From Granulicatella seriolae (GTDB lineage Bacteria > Bacillota > Bacilli > Lactobacillales > Aerococcaceae): a DNA stretch of 64,000 bases. The stretch lies in assembly GCF_024543085.1 (NCBI RefSeq), contig NZ_JANHNZ010000002.1:62001-126000 (forward strand), in the 5' to 3' direction. The notes under the pieces were generated by a model, which worked only from the letters and a program-made list of their open reading frames with translations, did not search any database and was not told where the DNA came from. Positions 16,656 to 25,334 of this stretch are shown piece after piece (the first letter of the stretch is position 1; each line of letters starts with the position of its first letter). The position numbers and the translations under genes were made by a program.

Positions 16656-16660
16656 CGTTG
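16613..16660. promoter_or_regulatory. Candidate pair of NrdR boxes upstream of nrdI
   Basis: AATCAATATCTTGTGC (16613-16628) matches the NrdR box ACACAATATATTGTGT at 12 of 16, and GCACAAGATATCGTTG (16645-16660) at 11 of 16. The starts are 32 bases apart, about three helical turns, as in known tandem NrdR boxes. The same bases also form the hairpin listed as a terminator, so the call is uncertain. Confidence 0.4.
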
Positions 16661-16702
16661 ATGATTTGCCTATTCAATTATTCGTAATTTTTGTAACAGT
16701 CA

Positions 16703-16897
16703 TTAATCTTTAACAAAAATTCCTTTTTCTTCCAGCATGCGAAAGGTTTTTGGCCCCACTCCATGAAGAGCTGCAATTTCTTTTTTTGTCCACTTTTCTA
16801 AAATCTCTAGTGATGTAATGCCATTTGCCTCGAAGGCTCTTCTGGCCGGCTTTGATAAGATGGATAAAAATTCTTGGGTGCTATTATTATCTTTCAT
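16703..16897 (-). CDS. Small helix-hairpin-helix protein (RNA polymerase alpha C-terminal-like fold)
   Basis: This 64-residue protein has NGITSLEILEKWTKKEIAALHGVGPKTFRMLEEKG, a classic helix-hairpin-helix with the HGVGPKT turn. It resembles the small alpha-CTD-like proteins found in Firmicutes. Such folds usually contact DNA non-specifically, but no role is known here. The ATG at 16897 follows AAGGAG; a longer upstream start overlaps the DUF711 gene and lacks a ribosome binding site. It is the last gene of the leftward set. Confidence 0.75.
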   Translation of the reverse strand: MKDNNSTQEFLSILSKPARRAFEANGITSLEILEKWTKKEIAALHGVGPKTFRMLEEKGIFVKD

Positions 16898-16907
16898 TGA
16901 CTGCTCC

Positions 16908-18266
16908 TTAGTTTTTGAAAGAATGCAAAGGTGCCGGAATTCTACCGCCACGTTCCACTAACCAATGATTGTCGACATTGCTGACAGCTATAATAGGAGC
17001 TCTTCCTAGTAGTCCACCAAATTCTACCGTATCGCCGACATCCAGTCCGATTGCTGGAATAATTCTGACAGCCGTCGTTTTGTGGTTCATGATACCGATA
17101 GCCGATTCATCAGCAATCATTCCTGCAATTTGATTGGCAGAAGTTTGACCGGGCACAGCCACCATATCCAGACCAACTGAACAAATCGCCGTCATGGCCT
17201 CCAGTTTGTCAATCGTGATCGTTCCCTCATTAACAGCCTCAATCATACCAATATCTTCCGATACAGGAATAAATGAACCAGAAAGTCCACCCACATGGCT
17301 ACAGGCCATAAGCCCACCTTTTTTGACTGCATCATTGAGAACTGCCAAGGCAGCAGTAGTTCCATGACCACCCACTCGTTCTAAACCAATTTCTTGCAGA
17401 ATATAAGCAACAGAATCCCCCACTGCTGGAGTCGGTGCCAAGGCTAGATCCACAATACCAAATGGCACCCCTAACCTTTCAGAGGCCAAATTTCCAACCA
17501 ATTGCCCCATTCTAGTAATCTTGAAGGCTGATTTTTTAATAGTTTCTGCAACAACATCAAATGGTTGACCCTTAACTTTTTCCAGCGCTCGTTTGACGAC
17601 ACCTGGGCCACTAATCCCAACATGGATCACACAGTCAGCTTCTTCAACGCCATGGAAACCACCTGCCATAAATGGGTTATCGCTAACCGCATTGGCAAAG
17701 ACAACCAATTTTGCACAACCGAAACCATGTGAGTCAGCTGTTAGTTCTGCTGTTTGACGGATAACTCGTCCCATTTGGGCAACAGCATCCATATTAAGTC
17801 CAGCCTTGGTAGAACCGACATTGACTGAAGCACAGACCTTATTGGTTTGGCTCAAGGCTTGTGGAATGGACGCAATCAGTCGCTCATCCCCTTTGGTATA
17901 GCCCTTTTCCACTAAAGCAGAAAAGCCACCGATAAAATCAATCCCTAGAACTTCAGCAGCTCTATCTAAGGTTTCAGCATAAGCGACATAGTCCTCATCG
18001 TTTGACGCGCCTGCAACGACAGAAATTGGTGTCACAGTAACCCGCTTATTGACGATAGGGATCCCCAATCGTTCTTCAATCTCTTGAGCAACCGCCACTA
18101 AATCCTTGGCCTTAGTTGTAATTTTTTCATAAATCTTCTTACGTGCCTTTTCTCCATCGGCATCAATGCAGTCCAAGAGTGAAATCCCCATGGTAATGGT
18201 ACGAATGTCTAAATTTTCTTCGGCAATCATCTTGATCGTTTCTAATATATTCTCCGTTCTCTCCAT
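16908..18266 (-). CDS. DUF711/UPF0210 family protein (pyruvate formate-lyase-like fold)
   Basis: This 452-residue protein belongs to the DUF711 (PFL family protein, UPF0210) family, conserved in Firmicutes and archaea with unknown function. Recognisable segments are [38 protein letters not shown] and a glycine-rich C-terminus. The ATG at 18266 has GAGGAGG at good spacing. It follows the ACT protein by 12 bases. This ACT-DUF711 pairing is commonly conserved and suggests that amino-acid sensing is linked to its activity. Confidence 0.88.
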   Translation of the reverse strand: MERTENILETIKMIAEENLDIRTITMGISLLDCIDADGEKARKKIYEKITTKAKDLVAVAQEIEERLGIPIVNKRVTVTPISVVAGASNDEDYVAYAETLDRAAEVLGIDFIGGFSALVEKGYTKGDERLIASIPQALSQTNKVCASVNVGSTKAGLNMDAVAQMGRVIRQTAELTADSHGFGCAKLVVFANAVSDNPFMAGGFHGVEEADCVIHVGISGPGVVKRALEKVKGQPFDVVAETIKKSAFKITRMGQLVGNLASERLGVPFGIVDLALAPTPAVGDSVAYILQEIGLERVGGHGTTAALAVLNDAVKKGGLMACSHVGGLSGSFIPVSEDIGMIEAVNEGTITIDKLEAMTAICSVGLDMVAVPGQTSANQIAGMIADESAIGIMNHKTTAVRIIPAIGLDVGDTVEFGGLLGRAPIIAVSNVDNHWLVERGGRIPAPLHSFKN

Positions 18267-18278
18267 GACCAACCTCCT

Positions 18279-18548
18279 CTATAGGGTATGCATTGCAGCA
18301 AAAATTTCTTCTGATTGTACACGAATGGTGACAGCTTGCTTTACACCAACTTCATTCATAACCTCAATAATCTTACCCAAAGGTTGCTCAGAAGTAGCCA
18401 GATTTCCTAACAAAATCATCGTAAAAAAGTCTTCCATGATGGTTTGGGAAATGTCCATAATATCCACATTCAAGTCACTAAGCGCCGTTGAGACAGCCGC
18501 TACAATTCCCGGATGGTTCTTACCAGTTACTGATATAATTGCACGCAT
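18279..18548 (-). CDS. ACT domain protein (UPF0237)
   Basis: This 89-residue single-domain ACT protein begins MRAIISVTGKNHPGIVAAVS, the hallmark of the UPF0237/GcvR-like group. ACT domains bind amino acids and regulate a partner. The ATG at 18548 lies eight bases after GAGGAG, whereas a GTG three codons earlier is too close to it. It sits between ecfT and the DUF711 gene in one tight leftward run. Confidence 0.88.
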   Translation of the reverse strand: MRAIISVTGKNHPGIVAAVSTALSDLNVDIMDISQTIMEDFFTMILLGNLATSEQPLGKIIEVMNEVGVKQAVTIRVQSEEIFAAMHTL

Positions 18549-18581
18549 GTTTTCCACTCCTCATTCTTCATTTTAAATTTT

Positions 18582-19412
18582 TTACATAAAAGGATTATAA
18601 AAGCGACCTTGATTGGCCACATAACAAAGGATTAAAGCCAGAATCCAAGCCCCCGCAAGAACCAAGATCCCAACATCCACCCGCTTAAAGGGTGCTTGAA
18701 CATACCAAGTTCGTTTCTTACCTTGTCCAAAGCGCCGCAACTCCATAGCATGACTAATGGTATCTATGTTTTCCAGACTAGTTAGAACTAGCGGCATAAT
18801 TAAGCCCACTGTTCCCATTATCCGATCCTTTAATTTAGCTTTTCGAGACAGATCAAGTCCTCTTGCTTCTTGAGCTTGTCGAATTGTTCGAAATTGGGAC
18901 TGAATGTCAGGAATATAACGCAAGGTCAAGGCAACAGAATAAGAAATTCGATAGGACAAACCAATATGATTCAGACTAGAAGCAAATTGACTTGGGTTGG
19001 TTGTCATAATAAAAACAATCGCAATCGGCACCGTAGCCAAATATTTCAAGAGTAGATTGCTCTCATAAAAAATTTGCTGCCAAGTGATACTGTAACGCCC
19101 CCACCCCTCAGCGATAACCCAGCGGCTACCGTATAAGGCAACACCATACTCAGGCTCAAAAATATAAACGGCGATTAAGTTTAGTAAGGTAAAAAAGGCA
19201 ATGAATTTCAAAATAAAGGAAATCTCTCTATAATGAATATCTGCTAAATACAAAATAAAAAGAGAAGAGATAGTAATGGCTAACAATAATCTCGTGTCAT
19301 AGGTCAGCATAACCACTGTCGTTATGACTAAAAAATAGATTAGTTTGCAAGTCGCATGGAGTCTATGAATGGGTGTATCTTTTTCCACATATCCTAAGAC
19401 GTGTTGGCTCAT
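18582..19412 (-). CDS. ecfT: ECF transporter transmembrane component T
   Basis: This 276-residue membrane protein couples the ATPases of an energy-coupling-factor transporter to the substrate-binding S component. It has about five hydrophobic segments and the diagnostic Ala-Arg-Gly coupling motif in QAQEARGLDLSRKAKLKD. It overlaps the ATPase gene by 4 bases. The only S component nearby is the UPF0397 protein encoded upstream in the same run. Confidence 0.92.
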   Translation of the reverse strand: MSQHVLGYVEKDTPIHRLHATCKLIYFLVITTVVMLTYDTRLLLAITISSLFILYLADIHYREISFILKFIAFFTLLNLIAVYIFEPEYGVALYGSRWVIAEGWGRYSITWQQIFYESNLLLKYLATVPIAIVFIMTTNPSQFASSLNHIGLSYRISYSVALTLRYIPDIQSQFRTIRQAQEARGLDLSRKAKLKDRIMGTVGLIMPLVLTSLENIDTISHAMELRRFGQGKKRTWYVQAPFKRVDVGILVLAGAWILALILCYVANQGRFYNPFM

Positions 19413-21121
19413 GAACGGTTCACCTCACGATCAAAAGCAATAAATTTTTCAGTAAATTCAACTGGATCACTCAAGCCAAGTCTTTGGGCAAATTCAAAGA
19501 GACTGGTTACTTTTAGAGATGCTTGCTCAATCAAGGACAGATTTGTCAGTACCTTAACTGGACTAGTATCTGCAATAATTTGCCCATCCGTCATGACTAA
19601 CGTTCGATTGGTATACTCCAACATGAGATGCATATCGTGCGTAATCATCACAACGGTAATGCCACTTTCATTGATTCGCTTCAGAAACTCCATCATTTCA
19701 CGGTAATGAGCAAAATCCTGCCCAGCAGTTGGTTCGTCCAGGATAATAATTTGTGGATTTAAAACGAGGATAGAAGCAATGGTCACCCGTTTTTTCTGCC
19801 CATAACTCAGTGCCTTAATTGGCCAAGTGCGAAACGGATAAAGCCCACAGATTTTTAAAATGGCATGAACACGTTCTTCGATTTCTTGTTCTGGGACACC
19901 TCGATAACGCAAGCCTAGAGCAATCTCATCAAAGATTAGGTGCTGAGTAATCATTTCATTAGGGTTTTGCATGACATAGCCGATATGATCAGCCCTTTCT
20001 TTAATAGAAAGCTTGGAAAAGTCTTGTCCTTCCCATATCAGATGACCACTGTTTTCTTTTTCAAAGCCACAGATAACTTTAGAAAGAGTGGATTTACCGG
20101 CACCATTTTGCCCGACGATACTTATCATCTCTCCCTTATGAAGGGTTAGAGGGATATCTTTTAAGATTTGCTTGCCTGTTTTGCTGTAGGAAAAGTTTAG
20201 GTCCTCTATCTCTAAGAGTGGTTCAATAAAATGCCCTTGTCTTACTTGGGGTAAAGTTGATTGCCATGCCTGCATTTGCTCTTTTAGATAAGGTCCACCC
20301 ACTTTTTTTAAACTGTCCAAATGTTCAACACTTTCCAAATCAACACCTGCATATTCCATAGCAGAGATATAAAGAGGTTGGCGAATCCCTAAGTCAGGCA
20401 GCAAACCATCACGCAATAATTCTTCCGGTTTGCTATCAGCAATCACACGTCCTTCAGAGAAGACTAAAACCCGATCAACTGGTGCAACAAGCACATCTTC
20501 TAAACGGTGTTCAATAATTAAAACTGTTGCTTTGGTTTGGCGATGCAAGTCATCAATTAATTCTATTGATTCTTGCCCAGAACGAGGGTCTAGATTGGCT
20601 AAGGGTTCATCAAACAAGAGAATACTGCCCTCATCAATTAAAACTCCCCCCATTGACACTCGCTGTTTTTGCCCTCCAGATAAATGGTAGGGTGAAGCTG
20701 TTAAATGGTCTTGTACATGTACTTTTTCAGCCCATTTATGGACTCTGCTTTGCATTTCTGGCAGAGCTATCTGTCCATTTTCCATGGAAAAAGCTAGGTC
20801 TTCTGCCACAGATAAGCCTACAAACTGGTGATCCGTATCTTGTAAAACCGTTCCAGTAGAATAAGATAGTTCAAAAATAGAAGAACTTTCCACCTGTTTG
20901 CCATCAACCACAACACTTCCGCTAATTTCACCTGGATAAGCATGGGGAATAAGTCCATTAATGGCATGAGCAAAAGTAGACTTCCCTGAGCCACTTGGTC
21001 CCAGAATCAAGACTTTCTCCCCGGGGTAGATGGAGAGAGAAATATTTTTTAACGTAGGTTCGGCTTGTGACGTATACCGAAATGAAAAATCATCAAATGT
21101 AATAATAGGAGCCTTATCCAT
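19409..21121 (-). CDS. ecfA: ECF transporter ATPase with two fused ABC domains
   Basis: This 570-residue protein has two complete ATP-binding cassettes in one chain. The first has [17 protein letters not shown] and LLFDEPLANLD. The second, after a linker near residues 250-300, has GQNGAGKST, the diverged signature LSYGQKKR and IILDEPTAGQD. Group-II ECF systems usually use two separate ATPases (EcfA1, EcfA2); the fusion fits a dedicated transporter encoded with its own S and T subunits. Confidence 0.92.
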   Translation of the reverse strand: MDKAPIITFDDFSFRYTSQAEPTLKNISLSIYPGEKVLILGPSGSGKSTFAHAINGLIPHAYPGEISGSVVVDGKQVESSSIFELSYSTGTVLQDTDHQFVGLSVAEDLAFSMENGQIALPEMQSRVHKWAEKVHVQDHLTASPYHLSGGQKQRVSMGGVLIDEGSILLFDEPLANLDPRSGQESIELIDDLHRQTKATVLIIEHRLEDVLVAPVDRVLVFSEGRVIADSKPEELLRDGLLPDLGIRQPLYISAMEYAGVDLESVEHLDSLKKVGGPYLKEQMQAWQSTLPQVRQGHFIEPLLEIEDLNFSYSKTGKQILKDIPLTLHKGEMISIVGQNGAGKSTLSKVICGFEKENSGHLIWEGQDFSKLSIKERADHIGYVMQNPNEMITQHLIFDEIALGLRYRGVPEQEIEERVHAILKICGLYPFRTWPIKALSYGQKKRVTIASILVLNPQIIILDEPTAGQDFAHYREMMEFLKRINESGITVVMITHDMHLMLEYTNRTLVMTDGQIIADTSPVKVLTNLSLIEQASLKVTSLFEFAQRLGLSDPVEFTEKFIAFDREVNRS

Positions 21122-21187
21122 TATCTCCCTCCTAGATTTAGTATAAAAAAGAAAGAATACCCTAAAAAGATATCCTTTCCTACTGTC

Positions 21188-21739
21188 TTAAGCATCTTTC
21201 TTCAAGGAACCAGACTGTACCTGTGTTTTGGTATAAGCCTTTAATAGCAAGGTTCCAATTAGACCAACTGATACAGCATTGCTAATCCCAGCTACCCAAC
21301 CTTGAGTGAACACTTTTGAGGCTGGTTCGCTATAAATAAACACATCCAAGGCAGGAGCTAGCATGCCCCAGATAATGAGATTGGCTACTACTTGAACAAT
21401 ATTGAAGCGAACGGTTTCTTTCAAACCAAACTTGCCTTCACTTAAAGCTTTTTTATCAATGGTAAAGCCAAGAGCTAAGCCTAGGCATCCTGAACAGAAG
21501 ACCCAGCTCAACCAAGCAGAACCATATTGCATAGTGTCGTTTAAAAAATGACCAATTAAGCCCGTCAACATAGCTGGTATAGGCCCAAAGATTCCCGCAA
21601 ACAAAGCTAGGAAACCATAAGCCGTTTGAATATTTGTATTAGGTATCCCTGTTGGAATAACTGCAAAACGCATTAAAATCATTACAATAGCAGAACCAAT
21701 TCCCACTGCTACAACATTTCTTACCGAATTATTTTTCAT
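21188..21739 (-). CDS. UPF0397 family ECF S component
   Basis: This 183-residue membrane protein has about five to six hydrophobic helices and UPF0397 hallmarks: MKNNSVRNVVAVGIGSAI, RFAVIPTGIPNTNIQTAYG and LTGLIGHFLNDTMQYGS. It would bind the transported compound, whose identity is not established for the family. The start is the ATG at 21739 behind AGGGGAATAGG. It lies between the SAM-cleaving enzyme (13 bases) and the fused ATPase (66 bases), so the ligand may be related to adenosine or SAM products. Confidence 0.88.
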   Translation of the reverse strand: MKNNSVRNVVAVGIGSAIVMILMRFAVIPTGIPNTNIQTAYGFLALFAGIFGPIPAMLTGLIGHFLNDTMQYGSAWLSWVFCSGCLGLALGFTIDKKALSEGKFGLKETVRFNIVQVVANLIIWGMLAPALDVFIYSEPASKVFTQGWVAGISNAVSVGLIGTLLLKAYTKTQVQSGSLKKDA

Positions 21740-21752
21740 TCCTATTCCCCTT

Positions 21753-22616
21753 TTATTCAAAAATGATTTTTGGAGCTTTACGTACTTCAATTTTCCAATC
21801 AATTCCTGTTCCGATATGGTAGAGATTAGAAAATGAATCTTGGTTGACGGCTACGGCTAAGTTAACCAACGAATTAACATAAACCAAAGGCTCCCCAACA
21901 TTTACATCCGCAAAGGAACGTGCATAAATCATAATATTTTGATAGACCTTCTTTTCCAAATGGTAAATGGAAACTTGAACATTATCTCCATCAGCAATAC
22001 CTAATTGGCGTACCATTTGCAGAGGGATGTTGGTCCATAAAGAACCAAAACGAACATCTAAAATATCAATGCTGCCAACTAAAACCTTTCCGTCTAAGTA
22101 GGCATCCGTTATAGGTAATTTAACAATGGAGCTTTCATCAATCAGTGCACCAAGATCTTCAAAGGAAATTTCACCTGAAGCTAGTCGTGCTCCGTTATAG
22201 GCGTAAATATCTCTGCCGTGGAAAGTATGGCTCTCTTCCGAATGAGGTAAACGGCTAGTCACTTCGTCAATCAAGCGAACTTCTGCTAAGCCCTCACTAT
22301 GAGCAAGGTGACTCAAGGAACCATTATCCGGCGTTATCACATATTGCCCAGACCTAGTTTTTGCAGCAATACTTCTTCGGTCAGAGCCCACACCTGGATC
22401 TACTACAGAGACAAAGACAGATTTCTTAGGCCAATAAGGCACTGTCTGAACCAAACGATAAGACGCTGCCCAAATATCATAAGGCGGAATATCATGAGTC
22501 AAATCTCTAACACGTAAGTCAGGATCAACCTGTGCTGCCACACCATACATGGCACTAACAGCTCCATCCACTAAACCAAAATCTGTTTGTAAAATCAAGG
22601 CATGCTTGTCAACCAT
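21753..22616 (-). CDS. SAM hydroxide adenosyltransferase (DUF62 family)
   Basis: This 287-residue protein belongs to the fluorinase/chlorinase-like DUF62 family, whose bacterial members hydrolyse S-adenosylmethionine to adenosine and methionine. It shows ILQTDFGLVDGAVSAMYG near the N-terminus, VDPGVGSDRR, and TPDNGSLSHL. The conserved Asp after LQT is present. I use the ATG at 22616 behind AGGAG; upstream starts lack a ribosome binding site. It leads the ECF gene set. Confidence 0.9.
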   Translation of the reverse strand: MVDKHALILQTDFGLVDGAVSAMYGVAAQVDPDLRVRDLTHDIPPYDIWAASYRLVQTVPYWPKKSVFVSVVDPGVGSDRRSIAAKTRSGQYVITPDNGSLSHLAHSEGLAEVRLIDEVTSRLPHSEESHTFHGRDIYAYNGARLASGEISFEDLGALIDESSIVKLPITDAYLDGKVLVGSIDILDVRFGSLWTNIPLQMVRQLGIADGDNVQVSIYHLEKKVYQNIMIYARSFADVNVGEPLVYVNSLVNLAVAVNQDSFSNLYHIGTGIDWKIEVRKAPKIIFE

Positions 22617-22694
22617 TGGCTCACTCCTGTTCATGTGGATTGCAAAAATCAATTTGTCTCTTCACAATCTCACTGTTTTTTAATCTATGAGATG

Positions 22695-22722
22695 ATTTTA
22701 CCATGTTTTCATGGTTTTGCAA
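22695..22722 (-). promoter_or_regulatory. Promoter of the SAM hydrolase/ECF/ACT/DUF711 gene set
   Basis: On the minus strand TTGCAA (22717-22722) and TAAAAT (22695-22700) are 16 bases apart. It lies about 75 bases before the first gene. I see no riboswitch in the short leader. Confidence 0.6.
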
Positions 22723-22743
22723 GATTCCAGTCATGCTTTTCAC

Positions 22744-23646
22744 CTAGATTTCTTCACCAATTATCCTAACTTCTGGTTCTAATCTTACCCCATATAAATC
22801 AAAGATGGTCTTTTGGATAAAGGCAATCAGGTCTATATAATCCGTAGCACTGGCTTTATCAATATTGACAATAAATCCTGCATGTTTCATGGAGATTTGT
22901 GCTCCACCAATTTGTTTGCCTTGTATACCAGCGTCTTGAATTAATTTGCCAGTGAAATACCCCTCTGGACGTTTGAAGACAGAACCACAGGATGGGTATT
23001 CCAAAGGCTGCTTAGACACACGTAACTGAGTGAGCTCATCCATGCGGCTTTGAATGTCATCAATATTACCAAATCTCAAGTTAAAGCAGACTTCTATGAC
23101 TAGATCACCGGATTCTTGAATCCGACTATGGCGATAGGAAAAATCCAAGTCTGAGCGGTAATAGCGTTTAAACTCGCCCTCTGGTGTAATCACCTCAACA
23201 TATTCAATTACTTCTTCCACTTCACCACCGTAAGCACCAGCGTTCATGTAGACAGCTCCGCCCACACTGCCAGGAATTCCACAAGCAAATTCCAATCCAG
23301 TCAAATGGTGGTCTCTTGCCACTTGGGATGTGTGAATTAAAGCAACACCGCCATCCACGAAAATACGATTCTTCTCGACATGAATATCGGTCATCTCATT
23401 GAGCATAATGACGGCACCACGAATACCTCCATCACGGATAATGACATTGGATGCATTCCCTAGGATGGTTACAGGTATTTCTTGTTCTTTCAGCCACTCA
23501 AGAATGGACGCGGCTTCTAATTTTCTTTTGGGAAAGATTAAGAGTTCCGCTGGTCCACCTGTTTGTGTATAGGTGAAAGCAGAAAGTGAGCGGTCAAAAT
23601 AGACCTTGGTTTCTGGAAAAGTTTCAACAAATTTCGATGTATACAT
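22744..23646 (-). CDS. murB: UDP-N-acetylenolpyruvoylglucosamine reductase
   Basis: This FAD enzyme makes UDP-N-acetylmuramate for peptidoglycan. The 300-residue length matches the type II MurB form of Firmicutes. Signatures are TQTGGPAELLIFP, GNASNVIIRDGG, GIPGSVGGAVYMNAGAYGG, the catalytic-serine segment YPSCGSVFKRPEG and the C-terminal LEPEVRIIGE with the catalytic Glu. It follows the Gfo/Idh-type gene by 12 bases. Confidence 0.96.
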   Translation of the reverse strand: MYTSKFVETFPETKVYFDRSLSAFTYTQTGGPAELLIFPKRKLEAASILEWLKEQEIPVTILGNASNVIIRDGGIRGAVIMLNEMTDIHVEKNRIFVDGGVALIHTSQVARDHHLTGLEFACGIPGSVGGAVYMNAGAYGGEVEEVIEYVEVITPEGEFKRYYRSDLDFSYRHSRIQESGDLVIEVCFNLRFGNIDDIQSRMDELTQLRVSKQPLEYPSCGSVFKRPEGYFTGKLIQDAGIQGKQIGGAQISMKHAGFIVNIDKASATDYIDLIAFIQKTIFDLYGVRLEPEVRIIGEEI

Positions 23647-23658
23647 AAAAACTCCATT

Positions 23659-24606
23659 CTATTCTAAAAATTCTTCTGGCAAAGTAAAGGACAAGAAGCC
23701 CTCACTAGCTTTAGCTGTGTCAATGCGATTGCAGATTAAATGGCTAAGCAAACTAGAATAGGGGGATACCGGATTTTCTCCACCCGTTTGAATAGCACTT
23801 AAAAAAGCTTGAACAATCGTAACAAAACCTCGTTTATAGAGCGTTGTTTCCCAAGAGCCAAAACGGTCCTCAATTCGGTCTGGGCCTTGATAAATAGTCA
23901 GTTCTGACAAATCTTGTAACGAATACGTCCCACCTGTTGACTGAACCTCGATGATTTCCCGGCGAGCACCGGAAGTTACATTCATAGACGCAATGGCCAC
24001 TTCTTGCAAAGATTCTAAATAAACAGTCACTTGTTCTAACTGCTCTCTATCTTTCTTATAATAAAATGACCCTTTGACAGGTCGACCGTCCATTAGGTAA
24101 AGGGCTGTATCTAAAGGATGGATAAAGAGATCATACAGCTTAAAATGCATATCTGCTGCTTCGTCAATCGCATTCTTTTCAACAAGAATACGTTTCTTAT
24201 CAGGAATTTTTTTCATTTCCTGAACCTTTGGCGCAAATCTGCGATTAAAACCTGCCATCAAAAAAGTATTGTTGGCTTTGGCAATTCGGTAAAGGGCTTC
24301 CGTTTGTTCATAGTCAGCTGTAATAGGTTTGTCTACGTAAACTGGAATACCTGCTTCCAGAATCTGTTTGACAATTCCAGCATGGGCAGCAGTTGCGACA
24401 TGGACAAATACACCATCTAGTGGGAATTGTAAGAGTTCCTCAATGGTTTCGCAAGGAACAGCTCGACCGAATAGACTGGTGACTTTCTTTAAGTTTTCCT
24501 TATTCCGTGAACAAGGGTACCATTTAACCCCTTCAATTTCTCGCATTACTGGCAAATAAGCTTTTTGAGCAATATTTCCTAATCCTACTATTCCAATATT
24601 TAACAT
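23659..24606 (-). CDS. Gfo/Idh/MocA family NAD(P)-dependent oxidoreductase
   Basis: This 315-residue protein has an N-terminal Rossmann fold (GIVGLGNIAQKAYLPVM) and the HVATAAHAG and VYVDKPITADYEQ segments, with the Lys of the DKP motif used in this family. The substrate is unknown. It lies 12 bases upstream of murB in the same direction, so both may be co-transcribed, though no functional link is evident. Confidence 0.85.
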   Translation of the reverse strand: MLNIGIVGLGNIAQKAYLPVMREIEGVKWYPCSRNKENLKKVTSLFGRAVPCETIEELLQFPLDGVFVHVATAAHAGIVKQILEAGIPVYVDKPITADYEQTEALYRIAKANNTFLMAGFNRRFAPKVQEMKKIPDKKRILVEKNAIDEAADMHFKLYDLFIHPLDTALYLMDGRPVKGSFYYKKDREQLEQVTVYLESLQEVAIASMNVTSGARREIIEVQSTGGTYSLQDLSELTIYQGPDRIEDRFGSWETTLYKRGFVTIVQAFLSAIQTGGENPVSPYSSLLSHLICNRIDTAKASEGFLSFTLPEEFLE

Positions 24607-24781
24607 GAGTCTCCTCCATTCACTTGCCCGTTCGTCTGTATCATTTTACCACATACTACTAAAGTCTTCTATGGATAGCTGGTAAATTATAGGGATTGCG
24701 TTTTTATAAGTGGACGATTGTTTGTAGATAATGCTACACTAAATTTAATATCTTAAACTATTTCTCTTTAGGAGGCAAATC

Positions 24782-25144
24782 ATGAAAACCTGTGTGATGT
24801 TATATGTTAGCAATGTAGAAGAAAGTGCTGAGTTTTGGCTGAAATATTTTGATTTTAGTTTTAAAGAATCTTTTGACCTTGGTGAAACGAAGTCAATTGT
24901 TATTTCTGATGGGCAAAGTTTTTCCATGCAATTCTTTCAAATAGACTTTATTAAAGTTGTATCTCCGATGGTTTCCTTAGAAACTCCTTCAATCATGTTT
25001 ACAGTTGATGACTTTGAGGCTTTGCGTCAAAAGTTATTGGCTGATGGATTTTTTGTTGGCGAAGTACAACAGCAAGGAGCTACATCCGTTTGTAACTTTC
25101 AAGATAATGAAGGGCGTTATTTTGCTATGTCTAGTCAAGGGTAG
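24782..25144 (+). CDS. VOC (glyoxalase/bleomycin-resistance-like) protein
   Basis: This 120-residue protein has the paired beta-alpha-beta-beta-beta pattern of the vicinal oxygen chelate fold: MKTCVMLYVSNVEESAEFW at the start, IMFTVDDFEALRQKL in the second half, and NFQDNEGRYFAM near the end. The function of such single VOC proteins cannot be told from sequence. TTAGGAGG precedes the ATG at 24782. Confidence 0.8.
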   Translation: MKTCVMLYVSNVEESAEFWLKYFDFSFKESFDLGETKSIVISDGQSFSMQFFQIDFIKVVSPMVSLETPSIMFTVDDFEALRQKLLADGFFVGEVQQQGATSVCNFQDNEGRYFAMSSQG

Positions 25145-25274
25145 TTATTATTAGCGAAACTGGTCTCCTACTTTTAAGTCCTACCAAAGATACTGGAGAA
25201 TTGAACACAATCAGTAAAAACTCTTTTTAATTCTCGTATGCAACTGCCAGTTGACGAATTGAAATGCCCCAGTT

Positions 25275-25305
25275 GGTAGTATGCTACCGCCTCGTTTCCT
25301 ATAAT
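25275..25305 (+). promoter_or_regulatory. Candidate promoter and small palindrome upstream of the XRE gene
   Basis: TATAAT at 25300-25305 is about 30 bases before the gene. GGTAG TATG CTACC just upstream is a perfect short palindrome that could bind the XRE regulator. No strong -35 is seen. Confidence 0.35.
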
Positions 25306-25334
25306 GAAAGTATCAAAAGAAGGAGGTAAGACTT

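Noticed and set aside
22617-22743. Riboswitch before the SAM hydrolase/ECF genes
   Set aside because: The leader is short and shows no SAM, thiamine or other riboswitch core that I can recognise.
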